A DNA stretch of 64,000 nt from Stenotrophomonas beteli (GCF_001431665.1 NZ_LLXV01000049.1:26246-90245), one strand, 5' to 3'; counted from the stretch's first letter, positions 29,432 to 40,540 are shown. The notes: generated by a model not told the origin, from the sequence alone. Translations and numbers: made by a program.

Positions 29432-29456
29432 AATGCGAACGTGACGGATTCGCATT
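29432..29456. promoter_or_regulatory. Perfect inverted repeat upstream of the haem-island sigma gene; candidate Fur operator
   Basis: AATGCGAA and TTCGCATT flank a 9 bp spacer, 50 bp before the sigma factor start. The arms resemble half-sites of Xanthomonad Fur boxes (AATGAGAA / TTCTCATT), although the spacer is longer than the usual 3 bp. Iron control of this FecI-type locus is expected from the family. Confidence 0.45.
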
Positions 29457-29505
29457 TACGGAGTAGCATGCGCGGCGCCTTCCGTCTGTCGTCCCGGCTC
29501 CGCGC

Positions 29506-30006
29506 ATGTCCTCCAATGCCGTCACTCTTACCGAACTGCTGATCCGCGAGCGGCCGGCATTGCTGCGCCGGGTGCAGCGCATCCTGGGCGGCGACAACGG
29601 CGCCGAGGACGTGATCCAGGCGGTCTGGTTCAAGGCCCGTGGGGTCGATGACAGCCAGGCGATCGACAATCCGCGGGCCTATCTGTATCGGCTGGCCGCC
29701 AACCTGGCCACCGACCACGGCCGTGAATCGACCCGCCGCAACCGGCTGCTGGCTGATCACTACCTGTGGGGGCCGGACGAGGTGATCTCCACCGAGGAGC
29801 AGGTGATGGCACAGGACGAGCTGCAGCGGGTGCTCGATGCGGCCGGTCATCTGCCGGAGCCGACCCGCACCATCTTCCGGCTCAACCGCCTGCAGGGCCT
29901 GACCCAGGCCGAGATCGCACACCGCTTGGGGGTGTCGGTGACCACGATCGAAAACCACGTGCGCAGCGCGCTGCAACGACTGGCGTGGGCGCGCAGCGGC
30001 CGATGA
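29506..30006 (+). CDS. ECF sigma factor (FecI type)
   Basis: A 166-residue extracytoplasmic-function sigma factor with region 2 (NGAEDVIQAVWFKARG ... NPRAYLYRLAANLATDHGRE, residues ~30-75) and region 4 (LPEPTRTIFRLNRLQGLTQAEIAHRLGVSVTTIENHVRSAL, ~115-160), the latter typical of FecI-like iron-starvation sigma factors. It is followed by a fecR-type gene and an STN-containing TonB receptor, the standard cell-surface signalling triad, and should transcribe the receptor gene when the substrate is bound outside. Confidence 0.94.
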   Translation: MSSNAVTLTELLIRERPALLRRVQRILGGDNGAEDVIQAVWFKARGVDDSQAIDNPRAYLYRLAANLATDHGRESTRRNRLLADHYLWGPDEVISTEEQVMAQDELQRVLDAAGHLPEPTRTIFRLNRLQGLTQAEIAHRLGVSVTTIENHVRSALQRLAWARSGR

Positions 30007-30086
30007 TCACGTCGCCTTGGGAGCGTTCGCCGCTGCAACGTCTTGATCACTGGACCGTGGATGCGGTCTAGTTCCCCCGCCCGCGC

Positions 30087-31043
30087 TTGAATGCGCCTGT
30101 CTGCCAGCCGATGAGCCCGCCGAACATGCTGCCCGCCGCCAATGACGATGCCCTGGCCGAACAGGCCCGGGGCTGGATCGCGTGGTTGGCCTCGGGTGAC
30201 CACAGCGATGCGCGCATGCAGGCGTTCGAGCGCTGGCTGGCACAGCCGGGCCACCGCCGCGCGTTCGAGCACGAGCGCGCGCTGTGGCGCAGTGTCGGGC
30301 CGCGCCCGCAGGTCACGCCGGTCGAACGCTGCCGGCCACGGCAGCTGCGCTGGGCCATGGCCGCAGCGGCGGCACTGGCGACGCTGGTTGCCTGGCCCGA
30401 GGCCTGGTTGCGTCTGCAGGCCGACCATCGCAGCACGCATGTCGTGCAGAGCGTGCAACTGCCCGATGGCAGTCGCGCGGTGCTGGATGCGGACAGCGCG
30501 ATTGCCGTGCGCTTCGATGCACATGCACGCGAGATCGAGCTGCTGCGGGGGCGTGCCTGGTTTGACGTCACTGCCGATGCACAGCGGCCTTTCAGCGTGC
30601 ATGCGGGCAACGGCGTGGTCGAGGACATCTCGACCGCGTTCTCCGTCGCGCGCGGCGATGACCGGGTGGAAACCCAGGTCGGGCAGGGCAGGGTGCGTGT
30701 GGCCAGCCCGGCCGATGGCGGTTGGACCTACCTGAAGGCGGGCCAGCGTGCGGCCTATGGCGAGCACAGCGGAGTGACACGCCTGGCCGGTGTGGCGGCC
30801 GACAGCGTGGGGGCGTGGCGCCAGGGCGAGCTGCTGCTGGATCAGGCCAGCGTCGCCGATGCCGTGCAATGGGTGGGGCGCTATCGCGCCGGCCCGACCT
30901 TCGTGCGCGGTGACCTGTCGCGGCTGCCCGCAGTGAGTGCCGCATTGCGCATCGATCGCCCGGAGCAGGCGCTGAATGCGTTGGCGGCAACAGCAGGTCT
31001 TCGGGTTACCCGTCTTCCATTCGGCGTCGCCATCGTGCAGTAG
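30087..31043 (+). CDS. FecR-family anti-sigma factor
   Basis: An inner-membrane regulator of the upstream ECF sigma factor. 318 residues: an N-terminal cytoplasmic FecR_N-like region (ARGWIAWLASGDHSDARMQAFERWLAQPGHRRAFE), a membrane segment near residues 89-105 (WAMAAAAALATLVAWPEAW), and the periplasmic FecR domain (VQLPDGSRAVLDADSAIAVRF ... GRAWFDVTADAQRPFSVHAG). ATGs at 30111 and 30126 are alternative starts. Its TAG stop is also the TAG of a GTAG-headed REP element. Confidence 0.93.
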   Translation: MNAPVCQPMSPPNMLPAANDDALAEQARGWIAWLASGDHSDARMQAFERWLAQPGHRRAFEHERALWRSVGPRPQVTPVERCRPRQLRWAMAAAAALATLVAWPEAWLRLQADHRSTHVVQSVQLPDGSRAVLDADSAIAVRFDAHAREIELLRGRAWFDVTADAQRPFSVHAGNGVVEDISTAFSVARGDDRVETQVGQGRVRVASPADGGWTYLKAGQRAAYGEHSGVTRLAGVAADSVGAWRQGELLLDQASVADAVQWVGRYRAGPTFVRGDLSRLPAVSAALRIDRPEQALNALAATAGLRVTRLPFGVAIVQ

Positions 31044-31063
31044 ATCCACGCCATGCGTGGATG
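31040..31063. repeat. SMAG/REP element overlapping the fecR stop
   Basis: GTAGATCCACGC-CAT-GCGTGGAT. The TAG of its GTAG head is the stop codon of the FecR gene. The remaining ~200 bp to the receptor gene contains further imperfect inverted repeats (CCGACCGACGACCGG / CCGGTCGG) and no recognisable gene. Confidence 0.8.
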
Positions 31064-31270
31064 ATCGTCCCTGAGCCGACCGACGACCGGCACCCACCAC
31101 GACCCTCGGCCGGTCGGCACCCATCGCGACTGCAAATCGCTCTTGGGGTTGCCGCGCGCCCAACCGTCTTACCCCGCGAACGTACCCGCCGCCGCCACGT
31201 ACGTCGCCGTGTCCGTGTCTGCCGCGGATGACGCCGCGCCTGCGGCACCGATTACCTGACAGGTTTCTCC

Positions 31271-34189
31271 ATGTTCGATTTCCATCGTCCGGGCCGCATG
31301 CCGCGCCCGTCCCGCCTGTGCATCGCCCTGCTGGCGGCCGGCCTGGCCGGCGCCGCACCGTCAGTGCTGGCACAGAGTGCCACCGGCAACCACGCTGCCG
31401 TGCAGCGCTTCGACATTCCGGCGCAGCCGCTGGATGAGGCGCTGCGCAGCTATATGCGCCAGTCCGGCGTGCAGGTCGTGTATCCGGCCACCCTGGCCCA
31501 GGGCGTAATCTCGCGTGCGGTCAATGGCAGCCTGCCGGCCAACGAGGCACTGCAGCAGCTGTTGCAGGGCAGTGGCCTGGCGGTGCGCCGCGTCAGCGCC
31601 GATGCGGTCACCCTGGAAGCGGCCGCCCCGGCGCAGGCCGACAGTGGCGTGATCGTCACCGACACGCTGAGTGTGGCCGGCGATCGCGTCGGGAGCGGCG
31701 CGACCAGTGATGAAGCACGCCTGCTCGACAGCTATCGCAGCGTCGGTTCGACCACCACGCTCAATCGCACGCAGCTGGAGCGTTTCCGCGGCACCTCCAA
31801 CGGCGACATCGTCAAGGGTGTGGCCGGTGTCACCGCCGGTGATCCGCGCGTGGGCAACGGCTTTGACGTCAACATCCGCGGCATCCAGGGCCAGAGCCGC
31901 GTACCGGTGATCATCGACGGCGGCCAGTCCAGCATGGATACCTACCGCGGCTATGCCGGCCAGTCACAGCGCACCTACCTCGACCCGGACCTGATCTCCA
32001 GCCTGACCATCACCAAGGGCCCAAGCCTGCAGGCCAACGCCTCCGGCGGCATCGGCGGCGTGGTCGAGATGGAAACGCTGAAGATCGGCGACGTGCTGCG
32101 CGAAGGCCGTGATTTCGGCGTGCGCGTGCGCGGTGGCCTGGCCAATGCCAGTGCCAACAACCTGCCGTCCTACAGTGCCGCACCGCGCAACGATCGCAGC
32201 GCCACCGGCAGCCAGTTCTTCAATGTAGCCGCTGCGGGGCACTGGGATCGCTTCGATCTGGTGGCTGCCTACGCCTACCGCGACAATGGAAACTACTTCT
32301 CCGGCAAGCACGGCTACGACGACTTCCCGCAGACGCGGCGTACGCTGGCGCCACTGAATCCGCCGCGCACCGAAGTGTTCAACACCTCGTCGCGTTCGAA
32401 GTCGACACTGCTCAAGGGTAGCTGGCGCATCGATGACGCGCAGACCCTGGAGGCCGGCTATCGCCGCTACGAAGGCACCGCCGGCGAGATCATGGCCTCG
32501 CAGATCATCCGCGTCGACCGCGACCGTATCCCGCAGTGGGACCCGGGCCATGTCGACATGGACAGCTACAGCCTGCGCTACCGCTTCAATCCGGACAGCG
32601 AGTGGGTCGACCTGCGCGTCAATGCCTGGTACACCGACGCTGACAGCGTGATGTACAACAGCCTCACCGGCATCACCCCCTGGTACTTCGATCGCCGTAC
32701 CGAGTGGTACGACGCGCCCAGCTTCAGTGGCGACCCCGGCTACAAGGATGCCTACCGCAATCCGCTGCGGCAGAAGCGCTTCGGACTGGATGCCAGCAAC
32801 ACCTCCAGGTTCGATACCCGTGCCGGTGCGTTCACTCTCGACTACGGCCTGTCCTACAGCGACGAGGACATCGCGCCGGGTAGTTCCGGCCCGATCATGC
32901 ACGATGACCTGGTCAACAACCGTTTCCTGCGCAACGCCGAGCGCAAGGAATACAGTGCCGTGGCCTCGCTGAAGTGGCAGCCCGATGAACATTGGGAACT
33001 GCTGGCCGGCGGCCGCTGGAACCGCGTGGATGTGCATGACCGCAACCGCCTGGCCACGCCTGATGCCTATGAGGTGCAGGGCCAGTACCGCTACACCGAG
33101 CTGCTCAATGGCAACCCGGCGCTGCCGTCGTGGCGGGCCAAGCGCATCGCGCTGCTGAACTGGTATCCGGATGCCAACGGCAACTTCACCCAGGAATCGC
33201 TGCTGGCTTCGCCGTACAAGAAGGGCACGGTGGCGGACATCGCGGGCTGGAATTTCTACGACGCCGGCAAGGCGCAGGACCTGGAGGTGCCGGTCAGCTG
33301 GACCTGGTCGCAGCCGATCCGCCGTCGCGACAGCGCGTTCTCGCCGACCGCCAGCGTGGCCTACCGCTTCAGCGAAGACACCCTGGTCTACGTGAAGTAC
33401 GCCGAAGGCACCAAGCTGCCGAGCCTGTTCGAGACCACGCTGGGCCTGTTCACCGCCGCCAAGCCGGTGGGCGAATTGAAGCCGGAGCGCGCGCGCAGCT
33501 GGGAAATCGGTGCCAGCACCCTCCGCTACGACCTGTTCACCGCCGGCGACCGCCTGGCGCTGAAGCTGGCGTACTTCGATACCCGCATCGACGACCTGAT
33601 CACCCGTGACTACCGCACGCTGTCGGCGGGCCTGATCCGCAACGTCGACCAGTTCAAGGTCTCGGGCATGGAGTTCCAGTCCAGCTATGACAGCGGCAAG
33701 GTGTTTGCCGATCTGTCCGCGCACTACTACTTCAAGGCCAAGACCTGCGCGCCGGACATCGCCGCCGAACGCCGTGCCTATGGTGCTCAGCGGAAGAATG
33801 ACGAACTGGCCAGCACACCCAACTGCGTGGACGGCGGCTTCGAAGGCTCCTACACCAACACGCAGAACCCGCCGCGCTACATGGTCAACCTGACCCTGGG
33901 CTCGCGCCTGTTCGACGAGCGCCTGGCCTTCGGCACCCGCGTGGTCCACAACGCTGGCCCGATCAGCAAGCTGGACAAGGACTGGAACGTGGGCCTGTCG
34001 GCGATCCAGCAGCTGTACCGGCCGAACACCCTGGTGGACCTGTTTGCCAGCTGGAGCTTCAACGAGCAGCTGTCGGTGGACGCCGGCGTGGACAACCTGA
34101 CCGACCGCTACTACCTGGATCCGCTTGCCCTGGGCGTGATGCCAGCCCCGGGCCGCACCGCGCGCCTGGCGCTGACCTGGAAGTACTGA
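31271..34189 (+). CDS. TonB-dependent receptor with STN signalling domain (haem/iron type)
   Basis: A 972-residue outer-membrane transporter-transducer. The signal peptide ends near SVLAQS (residue ~36); the secretin/TonB short N-terminal (STN) domain at ~46-115 (FDIPAQPLDEALRSYMRQSGVQVVY) contacts FecR; the plug follows (IVKGVAGVTAGDPRVGNGFDVNIRGIQGQ), then a 22-strand barrel ending RLALTWKY. With the sigma/anti-sigma pair upstream and haem oxygenase plus ExbBD-TonB downstream, a haem or haemoprotein substrate is the best guess, similar in plan to HasR systems; a xenosiderophore is the alternative. Confidence 0.93.
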   Translation: MFDFHRPGRMPRPSRLCIALLAAGLAGAAPSVLAQSATGNHAAVQRFDIPAQPLDEALRSYMRQSGVQVVYPATLAQGVISRAVNGSLPANEALQQLLQGSGLAVRRVSADAVTLEAAAPAQADSGVIVTDTLSVAGDRVGSGATSDEARLLDSYRSVGSTTTLNRTQLERFRGTSNGDIVKGVAGVTAGDPRVGNGFDVNIRGIQGQSRVPVIIDGGQSSMDTYRGYAGQSQRTYLDPDLISSLTITKGPSLQANASGGIGGVVEMETLKIGDVLREGRDFGVRVRGGLANASANNLPSYSAAPRNDRSATGSQFFNVAAAGHWDRFDLVAAYAYRDNGNYFSGKHGYDDFPQTRRTLAPLNPPRTEVFNTSSRSKSTLLKGSWRIDDAQTLEAGYRRYEGTAGEIMASQIIRVDRDRIPQWDPGHVDMDSYSLRYRFNPDSEWVDLRVNAWYTDADSVMYNSLTGITPWYFDRRTEWYDAPSFSGDPGYKDAYRNPLRQKRFGLDASNTSRFDTRAGAFTLDYGLSYSDEDIAPGSSGPIMHDDLVNNRFLRNAERKEYSAVASLKWQPDEHWELLAGGRWNRVDVHDRNRLATPDAYEVQGQYRYTELLNGNPALPSWRAKRIALLNWYPDANGNFTQESLLASPYKKGTVADIAGWNFYDAGKAQDLEVPVSWTWSQPIRRRDSAFSPTASVAYRFSEDTLVYVKYAEGTKLPSLFETTLGLFTAAKPVGELKPERARSWEIGASTLRYDLFTAGDRLALKLAYFDTRIDDLITRDYRTLSAGLIRNVDQFKVSGMEFQSSYDSGKVFADLSAHYYFKAKTCAPDIAAERRAYGAQRKNDELASTPNCVDGGFEGSYTNTQNPPRYMVNLTLGSRLFDERLAFGTRVVHNAGPISKLDKDWNVGLSAIQQLYRPNTLVDLFASWSFNEQLSVDAGVDNLTDRYYLDPLALGVMPAPGRTARLALTWKY

Positions 34190-34209
34190 CCAACGGGTGA
34201 TCTGCCTGT

Positions 34210-34248
34210 GGGGTCGGATCCCTTTCCTGCGGAAAGGGCTCTGACCCC
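34210..34248. repeat. GGGGTC palindrome, copy 4
   Basis: A 39 bp imperfect palindrome (GGGGTCGGATCCCTTTCC-TGC-GGAAAGGGCTCTGACCCC) lies between the convergent receptor and DUF2789 genes. Confidence 0.8.
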
Positions 34249-34268
34249 ATCGGGCCTGTGTAACATGC

Positions 34269-34526
34269 TTACAGCCCGGTCGCCGCCTTCACTGCATCCT
34301 CGTGCAGCGACTCGTTCAGCTCATCCACCACGGTGGTCCATGCCGCATCGGCCTGCAGCGACTCGGACAGGAACTGGCGCTGGGCGTCGTTCCAGTACGG
34401 TGCTTCGACCACTTCGACATCGGTGGCCAGCTGGTGCTCGCGGATGAAGCGGGCAATGCCCTCGGCGCTGGCATCCAGGCCCAGCTGCAGGAACAGGTTG
34501 GTCATGCGCGGTTCGGTGGTGATCAT
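34269..34526 (-). CDS. DUF2789-family small protein
   Basis: An 85-residue acidic cytoplasmic protein resembling DUF2789 (opening with MTNLFLQLGLDASAEGIARFIREHQ, then PYWNDAQRQFLSESLQADAAWTTVVDELN). ATG 34526 is preferred because AGGAACC lies before it; ATG 34559 would add 11 residues. It is on the opposite strand inside the haem island, back-to-back with haem oxygenase, and its role is unknown. Confidence 0.75.
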   Translation of the reverse strand: MITTEPRMTNLFLQLGLDASAEGIARFIREHQLATDVEVVEAPYWNDAQRQFLSESLQADAAWTTVVDELNESLHEDAVKAATGL

Positions 34527-34631
34527 CGTCGGTTCCTGCGGTAAGAAGGGATGCGCCATTATCGGCGCACATAGCCTTGGGGAAAGCCCCGTGGCGAACG
34601 TCTACAGCAGGACGACCCCCTTGGCATCCCC

Positions 34632-35219
34632 ATGAACGCACACATCGCCCCTGAAGACAGCCGCAGCCTGCGGCTCAAGGCCGCCACCCGCGACAGCCAC
34701 GGTGCCCTGGACAAGCGCATCATGGCCGGCGACATCTTCGCCGACCGCAGCAATTTCGCCCGTTTCCTGCGCGTGCAGTATCGCTTCCACCGCAGCATCG
34801 ATGCGCTGTATGCCAACCCTGCGCTGGACGCACTGCTGCCGGACCTGGGCGAGCGCCGCCGCCTGACCCAGGTGGCGCGCGACCTGCAGGATCTGGAGCA
34901 GACGCTGCCGGGGGCCGACATCGCGGCGTTGCCGTCCGATCTGGAACTGCCCGCCGCGTTGGGGTGGCTGTATGTGGCTGAGGGCTCCAACCTGGGCGGC
35001 ACCATTCTGTACAAGATGGCCGCCAAGCTCGGCCTGGACCGTGATTTCGGTGCCCGCCACCTGGCCGCGCATCCGGATGGCGCGGCGCGCCACTGGCGTG
35101 AGTTCACCGCTGCGCTGGACGCGGTACCGCTGAGTGCCGAGCAGGAGCAGCAGGTGATCGACGCGGCCGACGCCGCGTTCCGCAGCGTGCACGGCCACGT
35201 CGAAGTGGAATTCGCCTGA
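34632..35219 (+). CDS. hemO: Haem oxygenase (biliverdin-producing)
   Basis: Cytoplasmic degradation of imported haem to biliverdin, CO and iron. The 195-residue protein has the proximal haem-ligand helix LRLKAATRDSHGALDK (His23) and the distal-helix glycines in YVAEGSNLGGTILYK, as in bacterial HemO/BphO. There is no adjacent phytochrome gene; instead it leads a gene run with YbaN, exbB, exbD and tonB, which supports a role in iron release from haem rather than chromophore supply. Confidence 0.93.
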   Translation: MNAHIAPEDSRSLRLKAATRDSHGALDKRIMAGDIFADRSNFARFLRVQYRFHRSIDALYANPALDALLPDLGERRRLTQVARDLQDLEQTLPGADIAALPSDLELPAALGWLYVAEGSNLGGTILYKMAAKLGLDRDFGARHLAAHPDGAARHWREFTAALDAVPLSAEQEQQVIDAADAAFRSVHGHVEVEFA

Positions 35220-35250
35220 TGCACGGCGCGCGCCTGCGGATGCAGCGCTG

Positions 35251-35718
35251 ATGCGCTGGCTCTGGTTCGCGCTCGGTTGGCTGATGGTGGGCCTGGGGGT
35301 GATCGGCGCGTTGCTGCCGGTGATGCCGACCACCATCTTCCTGATCCTCGCCGTCGGCTGCTTCGCGCGCAGTTCGCCGAAGTTCGAGCAGCGCCTGCTG
35401 GCGCATCCGCGCTATGGCCCGTCACTGCGGCTGTGGCGCGAGCAGGGCGCGGTGTCGCGCAAGGGCAAGGCCTTCGCCAGTGCCGGCATGGCGGTGGGCT
35501 TTGCCCTGTTCTGCTGGGGCGCACACCCGTCGTGGCGCCTGCTGCTGGGCGTGGGCCTGTTCTTTGCAGTCAGCGCCGGCTACGTGCTCAGTCGACCCGC
35601 ACCGCGGCTGGAGCCCCATCCGGTCGTGGAAGTGGACGACGCCCATGATCCGCGCGCGGCCCGTCGTCGCGCAGCGACCCCTGATGCTGATGGAAACCGA
35701 GACGATGCTGCCTGCTGA
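35251..35718 (+). CDS. YbaN/DUF454 inner-membrane protein
   Basis: A 155-residue small membrane protein of the YbaN (DUF454) family. It opens with a helix ([39 protein letters not shown]), has the typical [29 protein letters not shown] loop, then two more helices and a charged tail. It often occurs beside haem-uptake genes. Its tail overlaps the beginning of exbB in another frame by about 14 bp, suggesting coupling. Molecular function unknown. Confidence 0.85.
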   Translation: MRWLWFALGWLMVGLGVIGALLPVMPTTIFLILAVGCFARSSPKFEQRLLAHPRYGPSLRLWREQGAVSRKGKAFASAGMAVGFALFCWGAHPSWRLLLGVGLFFAVSAGYVLSRPAPRLEPHPVVEVDDAHDPRAARRRAATPDADGNRDDAAC

Positions 35719-36433
35719 CCTGGCCCCCGTGGCCGCCCCCGCATTGACCCCGTGGGGCATGTACCTGGCCGCCGACGTGGTGGTGAAGGCCGTGATGATC
35801 GCGCTGGCACTGGCGTCGCTGGCCACCTGGACCGTGCTGCTGGCCAAGGGCTGGGAGCTGGCTCGCCAGGCCCGGCAGCTGCGCGCGGCGCGCGCGCTGT
35901 TGCTGCAGGCACCGAGCCTGCCCGGCGAGAGCGCTGATGCCAGTGTGCAGCAGGGCACCGCACGGACGATGCTGGACGCCGCCCGCACCGAACTGCGCTT
36001 GTCGCAGGATCTGGACAGCCGCGACGGCATCAAGGAACGCATTGCATCGCGCCTGGACCGCATCGAGCTGGAGACCGCGCGCGTGCAGCGGCGCGGCATC
36101 GGTGTGCTCGCCAGCATCGGCGCGGTGGCACCCTTCGTCGGCCTGTTCGGCACAGTGTGGGGCATCATGAACAGTTTCATCGGCATCGCCCACAGCAACA
36201 CCACCAGCCTGGCGGTGGTTGCGCCCGGCATCGCCGAGGCCCTGTTGGCGACAGCGCTCGGCCTGGTCGCGGCGATTCCCGCGGTACTGGTCTACAACCA
36301 TTTCAGCCGTGTGCTGGCCGGCCTGCGGGGACTGCTCGGCGATCTGTCGGCCGCCGTGCAGCAACTGGTCTCGCGCGATCTTGATCGTGCCGTGCCGCGT
36401 GCCGCAGCGGCACCGCTGCGCGCGGTGCACTGA
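35705..36433 (+). CDS. exbB: ExbB / MotA-TolQ family proton channel
   Basis: An inner-membrane energiser of TonB. About 242 residues: one N-terminal helix (~15-40, [28 protein letters not shown]), a cytoplasmic middle, then two helices ([30 protein letters not shown] and [26 protein letters not shown]) carrying the MotA/TolQ/ExbB signature. Several in-frame ATGs exist (35645, 35684, 35690, 35705); none has a clear ribosome site, so the start is uncertain. It is followed by exbD and tonB. Confidence 0.92.
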   Translation: MLPADLAPVAAPALTPWGMYLAADVVVKAVMIALALASLATWTVLLAKGWELARQARQLRAARALLLQAPSLPGESADASVQQGTARTMLDAARTELRLSQDLDSRDGIKERIASRLDRIELETARVQRRGIGVLASIGAVAPFVGLFGTVWGIMNSFIGIAHSNTTSLAVVAPGIAEALLATALGLVAAIPAVLVYNHFSRVLAGLRGLLGDLSAAVQQLVSRDLDRAVPRAAAAPLRAVH

Positions 36434-36442
36434 GGCGCGACG

Positions 36443-36868
36443 ATGGCGATCAGGACCGCGTCCGACCGCGACGACGCACCGGAAGAAGCACACGAGATCA
36501 ACGTCACGCCCTTCATCGACGTGATGCTGGTGCTGTTGATCATCTTCATGCTAGCCGCACCGCTGGCTACCGTATCAGTGCCGGTGCAGCTGCCGGCCAG
36601 CAGCGCCAGTGCCACGCCGCCCGAACAGGCGCCGGTGTATGTGACCGTGCAGGCCGATCTGTCGCTGCGCGTGGGCGAGCAGGCGGTGGCGCGTGACGGG
36701 CTGGCGGCTGCATTGCAGGCGGCCACCCACGGCGACACCGCGCAGCGCATCTTCCTGCGTGCCGATACCCGCGTGCCTTACGGTGAACTGATGGCGACGC
36801 TGGACGCGCTGCGTGGCGCAGGCTACTTGAAGGTGGCACTGGTTGGACTGGAGCAGGGCGCGCGATGA
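36443..36868 (+). CDS. exbD: ExbD / TolR family protein
   Basis: Partner of ExbB in harnessing proton motive force. 141 residues with the signature EINVTPFIDVMLVLLIIFMLAAPL; the Asp within FIDVMLVLL is the proton-relay residue. The periplasmic domain (VYVTVQADLSLRVGEQ ... IFLRADTRVPYGELMATLDALRGAGYLKVALVG) is typical. It overlaps tonB by 4 bp (ATGA). Confidence 0.95.
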   Translation: MAIRTASDRDDAPEEAHEINVTPFIDVMLVLLIIFMLAAPLATVSVPVQLPASSASATPPEQAPVYVTVQADLSLRVGEQAVARDGLAAALQAATHGDTAQRIFLRADTRVPYGELMATLDALRGAGYLKVALVGLEQGAR

Positions 36869-37584
36869 GCGGATTGCGACGCTGGGCGACCAGCCTGGCG
36901 ATCGTGCTGCTGGTGCACGCGCTGCTGATCGGCGCGGCCTGCTGGTGGGCGACGCGCGCACCGGTACTGGCTGCGACGGCGCCGCCCGCCGCGCTGATGC
37001 TGGAACTGGCACCGATGGTGCAGGCACCGCCGGTGCCGCCGCGCGAGGTCGCCACCGGTCCGCTGCAGCAGCAACAGCAGCGGCAGGCGCCGAAGCCGGC
37101 CCTGCGCGAGCAAATGAAGGCGCCGGTGCAGCCGCAGGGCGAGCTGCCTCCGCCGCGTGCACCGGAGCCGGCGCCGTCGCCGGATACTGCCGATGCCAAC
37201 GTTGCGCAGACCAGCGCACCGCCGCAGGTGGCGGCCGACGCGGCCACACGCTACACCGCAGCGCAGACCACGGCCGGCGAACGCAGCCGCGCCGAGGCAA
37301 CCTGGGAAGGGCGCCTGCTCGGGCATCTGCAGACGCATCGGCGCTATCCGCGCCAGGCCGAGCGGCTGCGCCAGCAGGGCGTGGTCTACGTGCGCTTTGC
37401 CGTGGCCCGCGATGGCGCGGTCTCGGGGCTGAAACTGGGCCGCAGCAGTGGCTTCGCGCTGCTCGACCAGGAGACGCTGGACACCGTGCAGCGGGCCAGC
37501 CCGGTACCGGCGCCGCCGGCCGAAGTGGCCGGCGACCCGGTGGAAGTGATGGTGCCGGTGTCGTTCTTCCTGCGCGGGCGGTGA
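36865..37584 (+). CDS. tonB: TonB energy-transducing protein
   Basis: A 239-residue protein with an N-terminal membrane anchor (SLAIVLLVHALLIGAACWWA), a Pro/Ala/Gln-rich periplasmic spacer (~45-125), and the C-terminal TonB domain (HLQTHRRYPRQAERLRQQGVVYVRFAVARDG ... LDQETLDTVQRASPVPAPP). It is the last gene of the haem island and presumably dedicated to the receptor at 31271, since xanthomonads have several TonB copies. Confidence 0.93.
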   Translation: MSGLRRWATSLAIVLLVHALLIGAACWWATRAPVLAATAPPAALMLELAPMVQAPPVPPREVATGPLQQQQQRQAPKPALREQMKAPVQPQGELPPPRAPEPAPSPDTADANVAQTSAPPQVAADAATRYTAAQTTAGERSRAEATWEGRLLGHLQTHRRYPRQAERLRQQGVVYVRFAVARDGAVSGLKLGRSSGFALLDQETLDTVQRASPVPAPPAEVAGDPVEVMVPVSFFLRGR

Positions 37585-37588
37585 CCTT

Positions 37589-37614
37589 GTAGAGCCGAGC
37601 CCATGCTCGGCTCT
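37589..37614. repeat. SMAG/REP element
   Basis: GTAGAGCCGAGC-CCAT-GCTCGGCTCTGC, a single GTAG-headed palindrome 5 bp after tonB, between convergent tonB and hppA. Confidence 0.85.
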
Positions 37615-37625
37615 GCAGGACGCTC

Positions 37626-39653
<2,028 letters not shown>

Positions 39654-39818
39654 TAGACCCCTCCGCAGAATGGATGTAGGCATCCAGTGGCGATGAACGG
39701 CACCACGAGGGGGACGACGGGCTGCAGCCTGGAACCAACCCGTACCGACCTTGGCGGTCGTCCGACGTATGGCGGTGTTCAGCATTCCCTGGTGGCTGCA
39801 GTATGCGTGCCGCCACTT

Positions 39819-39850
39819 GTAGAGTCGAGCCATGCTCGACTGGCGCTCTA
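39819..39850. repeat. SMAG/REP element in the hppA upstream gap
   Basis: GTAGAGTCGAGC-CAT-GCTCGAC followed by TGGCGCTCTAC. It lies in the 311 bp divergent gap between hppA and the gene at 39965; apart from promoters I cannot pinpoint, I see nothing else in that gap. Confidence 0.8.
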
Positions 39851-39964
39851 CGAGCGCGCAGGCCCTGCCACCGTGCGATGGGCACGATTCGAGAACCATC
39901 AGGCCTTTGCGCCCCGTTAAGCCAGTCTCTGCAAGCCTGCGCACAGTCCCGTAGGAGATCCCAC

Positions 39965-40468
39965 ATGCGCCTGTCCCTGTTGATGCTTGCCGCCCTGGTC
40001 CCGGCCGTGCCGGCATTGGCCGCTGAAACCCCGGAGCTGCAGCGTGCCGTCGGTGCACCGCAGGCGGTGGGCGCGGTGCACACGCTGCGGCAGATTCCCG
40101 AGGCCTGCGCACGCCTGGAAGGGGCGTTTACCGGCCAGGCCGCCGAGCCCTATCGCTTCTCTGCCGTGCGCACCAGTGAACAGTGCCAGCCGCGCGCGCG
40201 CTTCGTCGACTACACCAAGGCGCAGCCGAGTGCCGACAAGGGCTGGAAACTCAATGACGTGATCCGCGTGCCCAACGCCACATGCCCGGCGCAGCAGGCC
40301 GTGGTGCGCGTCTGGCGCCTGCCGGTGAACAACAGCCAGGCCCTGGACGGCCAGGGCCAGTCGCGGATCTACCTGGAAGAAGCAAAGAAGCAGGCCGCAG
40401 CCGGCCAGATCCCGAAGGTGACGATGTTCGCCGCGCAATTGCAGATGGAAGGCAAGGCCTGCAATTGA
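39965..40468 (+). CDS. Exported protein of unknown function
   Basis: A 167-residue protein with a clear signal peptide ([21 protein letters not shown], cut after residue ~20) and an excellent ribosome site (AGGAGATCCCACATG). Mature part has four cysteines (EACARLE, EQCQPR, ATCPAQ, KACN end) and a WRLPVNNSQ segment; periplasmic and likely disulfide-bonded. I do not recognise the family. It is divergent from hppA. Confidence 0.75.
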   Translation: MRLSLLMLAALVPAVPALAAETPELQRAVGAPQAVGAVHTLRQIPEACARLEGAFTGQAAEPYRFSAVRTSEQCQPRARFVDYTKAQPSADKGWKLNDVIRVPNATCPAQQAVVRVWRLPVNNSQALDGQGQSRIYLEEAKKQAAAGQIPKVTMFAAQLQMEGKACN

Positions 40469-40508
40469 GATGGCGCCGGCGCTGCGCCCACGCAGTCATC
40501 CACGGGCG

Positions 40509-40532
40509 GTGGTGCCGGCCGCTGCCCGGCAT
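40509..40532. repeat. REP-like hairpin
   Basis: GTGGTGCCGGCC-GCT-GCCCGGCAT, a GTGG-headed relative of the hairpins at 19055 and 51574, between two convergent genes. Confidence 0.6.
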
Positions 40533-40540
40533 CCGGCCGA

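Noticed and set aside
34602..35524. Minus-strand frames opposite haem oxygenase
   Set aside because: They are antisense shadows; the haem oxygenase motifs on the plus strand are clear.
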